The notes beneath the pieces are model-generated. The model had not been told where the DNA came from. It was given only the letters and a program-made list of their open reading frames with translations, and did not search any database. A stretch of 64,000 bases of DNA from Opisthocomus hoazin. Taxonomy: Eukaryota; Chordata; Aves; Opisthocomiformes; Opisthocomidae. The stretch lies in the NCBI RefSeq assembly GCF_030867145.1, contig NC_134431.1, positions 10,369,089 through 10,433,088 of the forward strand, given 5' to 3'. Positions within the stretch are counted from its first letter, which is position 1, and each line of letters begins with the position of its first letter. The position numbers were made by a program, and so were the translations under genes. Below are positions 38,801 to 50,800 of this stretch, piece after piece.

Positions 38801-41800
38801 ACTTACTCAATATTCCTGTCAGAAGGCTGTTCCAAAACCTGTATTCTCTAGAGCCATCTACTAATTTCCTGTATTAAACTTATTTGTCCTTTTGTCAATA
38901 TCTTTTTTCACTTCACTGCTTTGAGTGTTTCCCCATTGATTCGATATAGACATAGATAATTGTATTTTCTCTCAGACTTCATTCTGGTAGGCCAAACAAT
39001 CCATACCATCCTCTTTGCCTCTCAGATTTCCATTCCTTTGAATGCCTTAGTTACTCTACTCACCTGTGTCTGTTCCAGTTTCATTTGGTCTTCCCTGATG
39101 TTGGGTGACTAGAATTGTAGCGGTAGATCACTGTTGGAGGGCAGTGTTAAACCGGGTAACATCGCTACTGTGACTTTTTTCATGATAACACACTTAGGAT
39201 TTGATGAATAGTTCCATTTTTAAAAACAGCAGAAAAACACAGTTGATTGTGATTTTTTTTTTTTTATGTTTTACCTATTCTTTCAGGCTGATGTAATTTA
39301 TAAACTCAACATGACAGACAGGTAAGCTCTTGGGGAAATGGTGTAGTATATGAAATGAAGCATTCTTCAAGATAACTGTATATGAGAAATGCACTGTAGT
39401 TGGCCAGCTCTGCTGGTTATTGTTTAGATTGCTTAGATTCAATATGGTATATGAAACTAATAAATAGATCAAACACTTCTAAACCCTATTTATTACACAC
39501 TTCCATATACTATTCTGTGCTCAGTGATTTTTCTAGACAGGAAAGACACTGGTATTTTTTAACCAACCTTTAAAGTTAAAATCTGTGATTCTGTGATTAG
39601 TTGGTATTATTAATGTATATGATAAGGGAATAACTTCCTTGTCCAAATCTTCTCTTAAAAGACAGAATGAGTTTTTCAGTATCAATAACATAGATTTTTC
39701 AAGAACCTGGCAAAGAATCTAATCATTTTTTTAGGAGTGCACCACCTACCATTAAATAAAGTTCATTCCTGGTTTATTTGGGATTTTTTTGTTTCTTTAT
39801 TGTATAGCAAATACAGCAGTTTTGTGTTAAAATCCATAAATAACTCGGGTGGCAAGCAAGAAACATAACAAGTAAAACATGCATGAACAGCAAAAATCTT
39901 CCTTACTTGCTTCCAGTGTCTGACTTTACACAGCTGAGCAGTCCCCTTGCCTCTGTATTGTCTATCTTTGGGTTCCAAAGTAATGAAGTGTTAGCAGTTC
40001 CCTGTAAATGTTCATCTCTAGTACTCCTGAACAGGTAACACTATGCACTTATGATACATGGTTTGGGCTGGGTCTGTGAAGTTGTTTAGCTTCCCATTCC
40101 TCTCATTTTTTATTACTTAGTTGGAGTAAGACATTGATACTGTTGTTGAGAGCTGGGAGATAGGTATTTCTTCAACATCTCTTCCAGCTTTGGTATATCA
40201 GTAAATGAAAAACAAAACCTTCCATTTTGTCACCTCAAGTTCTTATGAATGGGAAGAGAGCATAACTTTTCACTGTGTAGAAAACTGTAACACATAACGT
40301 CTTTGTTACTAGTTGTTCATGTAAGTTTACTAGGTACATATTTTTCTTTCATCTAGTTTTCTTTTTTGTTTTGTGTTCTCCCAGTTTTGCATTCGGCTCT
40401 TTAATATCTGCAGTTGACCCTGTAGCTACTATTGCCATTTTCAATGCCCTCAATGTGGATCCTGTACTTAACATGTTGGTTTTTGGAGAAAGCATTCTCA
40501 ATGATGCAGTCTCTATTGTCTTGACCAAGTAAGTGCATTTAAACTACATGTGTGTATGGAAACAGCAACCACATGATTTTCTGTTAATTAGTTTATTCAG
40601 ATATTCAGTAATTCTTCCATCTCTGTTTGGAACAAACCGTGCATTTCTGGTGTGAAGCTGAATTTTGTATAATCCTTCTTTGTTAAAAGCAATCCATAAC
40701 ATAAACTGCAGAGGCAGAAGACAGTAAATGGATGTCTTGTTACCACTACCTCTGTGCCTCATCTCGTTGACCCCAGATAATTGATTGCGTTCTGAGTCCA
40801 TACGTTTACCAGCTCTCTTTCCATCTGAGGGTCCTGACAACAGAAGACCAAACTGTGTCCTTTCAGGCTTGCACAAAAATATTTACCTTGCCAAATAACA
40901 CAGCTGCGTCTCCTGTATCATGGGCTTATACCCAGAGTCACACTTGGGGGGGGGGGGGGGGGACGAAGTTACATCAGCATCCATGCAGAGTTTTATATTT
41001 ACGTTGGGGCTATCACAGGGAAGAACAACATCCAATGTCCTTATCCTTTGCCCACGATAATTCTTAGAGGCTGAAAGAGTAAGAAAAATATAGAAATATC
41101 TTCATGTTATTGTTGAAGTCAATACATGTACTGTGAGTGTATAGAAGGAGTAGCTATACTAAGAAGGTGGTGAAGTTAGAGTAGTTTTTCAATGAACTAA
41201 CTGCTTTTTAATACAGTCGTGGTTCTTTTATGGAAGACCATGAAGGCTAACAGCAATCAAAAGGAACACTAGTTAGAATCCGTGTTGTCTTTGCATGGAA
41301 TTCTATGAAATACATTCCTGATATTCAAAGAGATTTCTCCCCTTTCCTCCTCAGAGCTTCTTTGTTTTTCTTCAGTGACTTTCTTGTCTCTCATCCACTC
41401 CTAAATATTTGATGAGAGGTCTTCCTGTTCATTTGTTCTTCTCTGAGGCTCAAATGATCCGTCTCTTTTTTATTTTCCATGTCCCAAGTTTTTACCACTG
41501 CAAAAGGTGTTTTCCTTTTCAAAGTTTGAAAATTGTTTTGTAATACTGGGCATTATTGTAGCCTATTTATGCCATTCTGGGGATTCTTCAGAAGAGCCAT
41601 GCTGGATTTCCAGATTTTTAGCAGAATTAGGTTTCCCTTTGGGGATTACACTAAGACTTGATTTAACATCTTTTGACATGCCTCTTGTTATATATACGAC
41701 AGTAAAGCCTTTTAAAAGTGGTAGCAACAAAGAAATGAAAGTCTTTGTTGTTGTTCTCAAAAGATGTTTGGTATTTTTGAATCCAGGCTTAGAATTTATA

Positions 41801-44800
41801 ACCGTTTCTTTTTATTTCTTTTTTAATATCTAGCACAGCAGAAGGTTTGACAAGAGAAAGTATGTCAGATGTAAGTGGATGGCAAACCTTTCTGCAGGCA
41901 CTGGGATACTTTCTGAAGATGTTCTTTGGCTCTGCAGCGCTTGGCACACTTACCGGTCTTATTTCTGCATTAATATCCTTTTTTAATTTTGGAGATATGC
42001 ATGAATACATTGGTGAACTTCAGCATTCTATTAGTATTTTTCTTTCCCATCTTCTCCAGCATTTCTTAGGGGTATTTCTTATTAGACATTATTTTGTTGG
42101 CTGAGGATTTTCTCGTGCTCATTTTATGTTAGTGTACGTGGGTGTGTATTAAAAAGTTGCATCAAATTTTTATGAACATAATTAAGGTCTGAAATGCTGT
42201 ATAGTAGCTTACAGTATGTGCATTGGAGTGTTAGAAAGTATGGTAATTGTTTTGTAAATTCAAAATATATTAATTCCATTTCAGTGCTGATCCATTTTTA
42301 CAAGCATATGGCTCCTTTTTTACATACATCAAACAGTTCATTAAAAAGGTAAAAAAAGCTGCTTTTCCCCAGGGCTTTTGAGTCAGACCAGCTCATTTGT
42401 CCCTATATATCATATCCAGGCAGCTGAATGCAGATGTGGTTCTGTTTGGATTTATGTTGAGTTACATTTTGCCTCTTCCACTTCCATGATTTGGTTGCTA
42501 AACAACTCAGAAGCTTCTCTACTGAGATACGGAAGGATATTTGTTGTAAGTCAGACACCTTTGTTCCTTTTCAGAGCTTGTTCAATGTTAACACTGACTT
42601 CACTGTAGGTAGCCTTTTGTGCTAGGGTTGTATAGCAGTTACTCATGTCATCTGGGACATACTGTTAAGCACTTTGTTTGTAAATAAGAAGAACAGAGTG
42701 TTTGATTAAATACGGACATATTTCCTCTCTTGGTTCATTAGCCTGATTCTATGAACTTTTAAATTATCCCATACATCACAACAAAAGAGGCAGACAGATG
42801 TTCAACACTTCGTTCACTGATACCTAAATGATACAATACAAAAAAAGCTTATTTGCCATATTACATATTTGTGCATCAAAGTACTGGATTTACCCTAAGC
42901 ATGCAAAATTTCAGTGCAGCAAGGGACATCTCTTATTAGTTGCTAGCAGATAACTATAGTTGAAGGTTGTAGCTGGTTCATGACCCAGGAGGAATGTGAA
43001 CTTCCATGTCACAGGCTCTAATCCTCTGGATTTTAACAAAGACTATAGGTGGAGTATTTTAAGTTTAAGGTAAGGATATGATTGAAGGAATATTCCTCAC
43101 TGTTAATATTACTGCAAATCTGTCATATCTGTTTGAAAGTAACTAGAAGTCTAGGGACTGAACAGAGGAGATTGCTTGCATGCTTAGTGCAGCAAATAAC
43201 GATGTTTGAGGCAAAATCTGCTTGTACTTGGCAGCTGTGCTGCAGAACCATGCGTGAGATGGAAAGCAGAACTTGCGGCCCTTGACAAATGTTCACGTTT
43301 ATGACTATAAATGTAAAATAAGTTTTTAAAATCTTGAGTATTGAAAGGACATTATTTTGGTTAAAACATAAATGAGAGCTAGTTTACTTTTAATTTGCTG
43401 TTTCATAGCTCTCACCTATTTTTAGAAAAGCCTTTCGTATTTAATGATTCTCTGGATTTTCTGCACTGGTTTTGGAGCAGAGATTTCAAAGACTGAACGT
43501 GTAGGGAAATGGCCCTTCTAGATCCAAACAAACAAATTTGCATGTTGTTGCCAGTATTGTATAGGCACATCAAAAGCAGATCGTTTCTGTGTCTAGGTCT
43601 GTCCATTCTGATAGACTTCCGCCAGCAGTAGCTTCTATAAGAAGTACTTCTCATAAGAAATTATTAATCTTTCCATACTTGAATTCAAGGCCAATGTGTA
43701 GATTTTGTTAGCTCTTCAGTAGAGAAGTACATTAAGCAGAATCATTGTTTGGTAATGTAATCACACAGATTTAAATTTTTCTTTGAAAGTTTTTTAATTT
43801 ACTTTTTCCATAACATTTTCATGTGTACGTGCTAAAGCACATTGATTTAAGGAAGACACCCTCCCTAGAGTTTGGGATGATGATTATCTTCGCTTACCTT
43901 CCTTATGGACTTGCAGAAGGTATCTCACTCTCAGGTGAGTAGCAAAATGAGTATGTGCAAGTTAATTTGATAAATTTAGGGAGTAGGGATTGTTTGTGTC
44001 TAAGAGGGCCCCTGTTTTTTTACGTGTTTTCTCATTTAACCTGTGCTCTTACTTTTAACTTTGACTTACTTTAAAGAAACACTTACTCTTTACTTCATGT
44101 TATAGGAGTATAAACAAGGTAATTGCAGTTTTCATAAGAATGTTAGCCAACACAAATACTAGTATTCTCCCTGGTTAACCTCTGTCTAACACAGAATTAA
44201 AATTCCAGCTGCATGCTGTAGATCTCAGCCTCAGCCACATCAGCTAACTTAGATAATGTCCAGCCTGCTACCCTGTAGCTGTTTTTCTGCCTGTCCTTCA
44301 GTGCCATTGGGGAAGTTAGCTGAGACTAACTGAGTGTTGTATAGATCTCTGAGTACTTGGTAGCAGTTTTGCTGAAGGCCATGAGAAGAGGCTTACAGGT
44401 GAACTTCTTCCATCATTCTGTAACATCAAGTACAAAGACAGGGTCCAGTTCTGCTGGATGCCCAATGTCTCTGACCTTTGCCGATTGAAGTGGTTTTTTA
44501 AGGCAATCAGCTTCATGTCTCATTTCTCAAAGGCAACTGGGAAGGGGTGCAGCAGTTAGTATAATTCAAATAGCTAGGGAATCTGCGTGGTTCTTTTTTT
44601 TTTCTTGTCTTGTTTTGTTTTTTGTAAGTTTTAAGTGCATTGAAAGATATATTTGCTCTACATCTTGGACTATATAAGACTGTCACAAGTTTGTGAGGAG
44701 TAGTAGCAGGACTAGATTTCTTGTGAGCGAGCTGTAGGTATGAAATCTGACTTTCTGAAAATGTACATGTGAGCTAATGAATATTGTGGAATGTATTGTA

Positions 44801-47800
44801 GCAGTTTACATCAGCATACCTTCACTGGTGTCAGTGGAGTTGTATTTTTTTGTACGCATGAAGATGTGGCCTGTAGTCATGGTAGTTAGTTAGACATTCA
44901 AGATGTATAATCCTAATGCAAACATTCCATTCTGCCCATTTGCATCCAGAACTACTCTGTATGTGTGTATAGGCCAACACATAAGTAGGGGAATGAAATT
45001 ATATGAAACCTGAGCAAGCAGTTTGATACGTTAAAATATTTGTATTGCTGTAAAAACAAGTTTTGCTTTGTGAGATGATTCTGGAGGGTCTCAGCACATG
45101 GCCTTTTCTATTTCTAATTTATATTGCTTATTAATATAAGATTATGATAAAATATTACAGAATTACAGTGCCATTGCATTATGTAACCAACACATCAGTA
45201 TGTTGGTATCCAATGAAAAAGAATTTACAGTAAGATTTCTAGTTAGTTACTCTCGAGGTTCTTTGTAATTTTATTTGTAAAGACAACCTCTCTAATTTGC
45301 TAACGTGTCTTCAGGAATGACTTATCAAGAAATATAAACTTTGAAAGACCGAAGTTGGGTCACCTCTGTGTTTCAAACAAAGGATTCTTTCAACTGTACC
45401 TCAGCTATTCTAATCCTCCCAAGTTGTGTTCATCTGGGCCACTCCTGGGCACATAGCTCCAGCCAGACACCTCTAGTTGTTGAAACTTGCCTCGTTTTAG
45501 GCAGAGCAGGCATACTCCCACATGTCATCCTGTCCTCTTGAGATCTGCATTACAATTGATTTCTTATAGGTTATATTGTCAGTTTTGGTCAGTTATTTCC
45601 TCACAAGGAGTACTGTAGTTGTCCTTCAAGTGGACTGCTAAATTTTTCCACAGTCCTAACCATCATCTCCAATGACATCCTTTGCAGGTGTAACTCTGTG
45701 CAGCAGCTGTGGAAACGCTTAAAACTTCCTTTAAGATACCCAGCTCCCCGTGAACAGTGAACAACTGACAGTGTCTGTGATATGTTGTGAGCAGTTAGTG
45801 AAACAGGCTGAAATTCAGATTCTTCCCATAAATAACCAAGAGCTGGGAAGCAAGGTAGATGAAAAAAATTCCTAACACAAATCAAAGGTTTGTGAAATGC
45901 ACAGAAATCTGAGGTAGCTGTTCTGGCCTGTGATATCAGTTGCTGTACCTCTGTCCTAGTTGTGCATGTCATTAGGACAGCTGATTTCTATAATGGAAAA
46001 TTTGGTGGCTTTTCCCATAGTTGATTGCTGAGATTAATCTCTGTAGTAACTTACAGCGGATGGTTTAGTGACCCTGTCAGCTGGAGGCAAGCGACATTCT
46101 GCACAGTAGCATTCCTTGCTGGCCCTACATATTAGACTGTACCTTCCTTACGGTTGGACTCGATGATCTTGAAGGACTTTTCCAACCTGAGTTATTCTCA
46201 CTCCTATGAAGGTAATTTTTGCCCTGAATGCCTAAGTCCCAATAGCTTTTCTGATTCGCAGATTGATAGAAAATTGGGGGTACACCTGTGTGCGCGCTCT
46301 TTGTTCTTAATTTTTTATGGTATTAGATGTGGTGCACCATACTGGAGTGGATTCACACCCATGCCCTGTTGGTCTCATTCTACTTCTGTTGGTGTGATTG
46401 GGCCTGGCTAGTCAGCAAGTAGCAAAGAATGACACTCTCTGGGAGAACTGAATCATACAGTTCTCTAGCCCCGCTATTCTCAAATTGTTCTTATTCTTCT
46501 TTTGAACTCACCTCTACATGTTAGGAGAGTGAAAAGCAAGAAAAACACTGAAGAAATGGCTTTTTATTTCCCTCACTTTTATGGGAAAACGTGACATAAC
46601 AGGGACTTATTCTAGCTTGCAAGTGACATATACTGGACATCCTAGTATTTATTATGACCAGTGGAATGAGACCAGTATGAATTACAACGGTAATAGAAAT
46701 CCCACTTACTGTTTCATAAGCTTTTGCATTAGTAAAGGCTGTAAACACAAATATTTGCAGAGTGCAAGCTGATCTTCTTCTTTTGACTGCCACATTTTTA
46801 TCTACAGGTATCATGGCAATCCTCTTCTCTGGCATCGTGATGTCTCACTATACACACCATAACTTGTCACCCGTCACACAGATTTTAATGCAGCAGACAC
46901 TGAGAACTGTTGCTTTCATGTGTGGTAGGTGCTACCTGCGATTAGTATTGAATATTAACAGTTTAAAATTTTATTTGCCTGAAATGGTGGTTCTGATGGG
47001 AGCAGCAGAGGTGTGAATTTTCCTCTAGTCATTTGTACGTCAGTGCTACATGTCTTTAAGAGAAGGATTCCTAATAGTGAGGCTGAAAGGCAGTCAGAAG
47101 TCACCTTTCCTGCCATACTGGATAAAACATACAGTAAATCTCTTTCTCCCATCCTGCAGGCTGCTACTAAGATTTGTCACAAGATTGATGACCAAATAGA
47201 GATCTCCGACTCCTGTATTCCTCTGGTCTATTTTTAGTTTTAGGAGATGAACTTTTAGCGGAATTTTTTAAAAATTGTTTTGGATATAAAAAGCTACTTG
47301 CAAAAGCAATAGCTTCACAAATGGAGAAGAAGGTTTTGGAAGCAGTGATACAAGCAGCTCAGAGTCCCATATCCTTTCAATTTCCTTTTACAAGCCAAAC
47401 TTTTGAAGAAAGAGCATGCTTCTGTATTACAAATATATTCTTGTTTTTTTAGGGGATGGCATGAATGTGTCCATATTGTTTGCAAGAAGATGTATTTGGA
47501 ACATGATCAGGGAGTGGCCTTGCTGCAAACTAAACTTAACCACTCGTTACCTGAGCACCAGTAGCTCATTGGGATTTGGTCTTAACCTATTACATATGCT
47601 AAAAAAGCACATACTCATTCAGGTCACTGTAAAGGAGTTATTTAAGATACTGTGCAGTTTCGTACATGTTTGCAGCAGGTTTTGAACATCCAGATGTTAA
47701 GTAGGCAGTACCCAAAGCATGACCCAACAATATCTTATGCTGCAATAACTTGGGTATTGCTACCGTCTGTCCAAAATCATCCTGTTTCTAGCTGTCTTTG

Positions 47801-50800
47801 TGATAAAGAACCTGCCTTGCTAGGACAGCAGTGAGCCGACGAAACATCTTGACTCTGCGATGCTTTGATGCTAATGGGTTGGTGCTGTGGAAATAAAATG
47901 TTTGGGTTACTGCAGTCATTGTGCAGTGGTGGTACCATTTCAGATTTGCAAACATCACTTCTAGAGGTTATCAGAATATACAAGGGTTACTAGATCATAC
48001 AGTGCAGTATTTTATTACAAGGAAAGTCACGAACTGATGCCGTTTATAAGAATTTAATGGATTGAATACTTTATGATAGTGTTCAATTTGCAATATATGA
48101 GATTGTGCCTGACATTTCAGCTTTATGTAGAATCTCATTCAAATCTACAGAAGTTGTTAGTCACTCCTGTAGCTTGTGTTCTGCAGCTTGTCCTATATTC
48201 CTCAATTAAAAAATTCCTCAGTCTTTAGAACAAGGTTTTACTAGCTTTGTTCATACTCGTTAGTAATTTACGACTGAAAAAAGCCTATACATACCGACTA
48301 AGGTGCTGTCCACTGACAGCGGGAGTGGAAGAATCTTGCCTTTTGCCTAATGGCATTTGTGCCTATTTTGCGCACTCAAAAGTCAGGAAATATTACCTTA
48401 TGTACCATATGTAGTAACTTATAACAGGAGTAGAAAAGGTTTTACAGAATTGTTTATTTAAGATGTGATTTCTCTTTTTCAGAAACATGTGTTTTTGCAT
48501 TTCTTGGCCTGTCAATTTTTAGTTTTCCTCACAAGTTTGAAATGTCCTTTGTCATCTGGTGCATAGTAGGTATTCACTTTCTTCCATACGTGTTTAGATG
48601 CATTTTTGGTATTGGGGAGGGGGGAAAAACATCTTACAGTTAAAATGTTTTAGAATAGGTTTATATGAAAATCTTTTATATTTTTATATGTTGCACAAAG
48701 TTAACTCTCACTAATAGCATGAAATCATTCTTCTTGTTCTCAGCACTTTGGTGTGCAAATACATCAGTCTTCTTTAAGGAATTCCAGTTTGCTGTTATTT
48801 TGAAGCCCTTTTGTATAAGATTATTAAAACCAAGGAAAAGAACCTTGCTTGTTTTGACCCTAGTAGATTTATTAAAATAAATCTCAAAAGACGTTGAGAT
48901 TATTATACATGCCAGTTAATTCCAGAAGTTATTTTACCAGAAAACAATCCTGAGCTTTTATGTATCTTTAGCTTCATATGAATGATTTGTGCGAATGGGA
49001 GGTTCTTAGAAAATGCAGTGCAAACTAGTATCAAACTCTGCTCCATTTCATCTCTCCAGGACTACAGCCTTTGAGTCTTTCTCTTTCATAAATCATTGCA
49101 GTTTGTTTACATAAATCAATTTAGTCTGCCCATCAACTCTTCACTCTGAGCTCACCTTCTTCAGAGGAAGTCCTTAGTCAAACATTCTCCAATGTGTATT
49201 CAGTCTTTGACTCCATTCTTAATTCTTTTTCTTTCATTCTGTATTTCACCGTAGCTTTGTGTAGTGGCACTTTGAATTATGTTTCACGTGGGGGTTACCT
49301 ACATCTGTTGCTATTATAATTGTTTAATGTAGATGTGAAAAGTATGTTCTGTTTCGCAGAGTCAAAAGAGGGAAATGTGAATCCATTTCCAGTTGCGTAC
49401 AGCAACATATATTAGCACATTTTAGCCCATGGTTCAAGGGATGAATTGTTATCTGCAATTTACGGATGCATGAGGAACTGCTTTCACTGTACACCCAACT
49501 TCCTTATCTAATATATATCTAAGGTGTGACATTTCCTTCTGTGCAGCATTGCCCTCACAGGCATAATGCAAATTGCGTAATTTGGGGGTGATTCATAATG
49601 GAAAACAGCACAGCGCTTCAAGGATCCTGCTGACTAATTCTAGGATATTTACCTTATCAAGGTCTGTTTGTTGTGGAGCTTGAAAGCAATGCCACTGTGA
49701 AAACCTTTGCTTTTCTGAGTGAAAGTTTTCACTGTATTTGTTAATTGCCTTCCATTAAATCAGTAGCACTTTTTTTTTTTCCCCTCTCAAGCTGTTGCTT
49801 CAATGTGTGGTATATTTTATAACCAGACCCAGGAAAGTGTTGAGGAACCAGATTACATGTGTTCGGCTTCTGGCCTTTTTCTCTGAGGAACTGGTCCACG
49901 GGGAGACAATGGAAGTACCTTATTGCCTCTTAACTGCTGCGCCAAGGGAATGATTAAAGGAGCTGAACTGACTGAACTGAGGAGAACTTCTACCCAGAGT
50001 AATTCTTGGTCTCCCAGGAATGCCTCTTGGGTTTCATTTATTTATTATAAGTAAAGTAGTGTCTGGTCTCTGTCAGTGACAAGTCTGGTTTATTTTCAGT
50101 TAAGCAGACAAAATGTTTAAAAAGTTAAATTCCACAGTGACCTATGCTGAGAGATTTCTTTCTGTTAGTTTATCAGCACACCTACTTGCAAGACTAGCGA
50201 GTAAAAAGAGCGTATTCACCTTACCCTGTACAAACCAGATGCAACTTGGGCCTGCATGAATGTAACACATAAAATGGTCTTTTGCTTTTATTTCTGTTTT
50301 TCAGGTACTTGTTTTGTTTGGTAGAGCAGTGAATATTTTTCCACTTTCCTACCTGCTCAACTTTTTCCGTGATCATAAAATCACCCCAAAAATGATGTTT
50401 ATCATGTGGTTTAGTGGTAAGTTAAAGCTCAAAGTATGGAAAACTGGAAAAAAAATATCTTATTTTTTTGGTGCGTGGGCCACTATGGGAAGAACTAGTT
50501 TCCCATTTGTGGAGTGAAACTCAACTGAACAATTGTGCTGTTATCAAACCCAAGTGCAATAGCTATGTTCTCGTTCCCCTTAGTGTCAGAGGACTATGCA
50601 GTTGTGATCCCCACTAAAGCTTTTCTGCAAAGAGTCTACTTTTCTTTCTAGGTCTAGCTACTTCACAGTTTGAACACCAGTATCTGAAGAGTTCAAATCC
50701 ATTTTAGGGTGGTAACCAAATGATAGATAAATGGACACAGTATAGGATTGTAAAAATCTTTTAAAGATGGAGAATTTCTGCTGAGTTACCAGAGTGCTGA

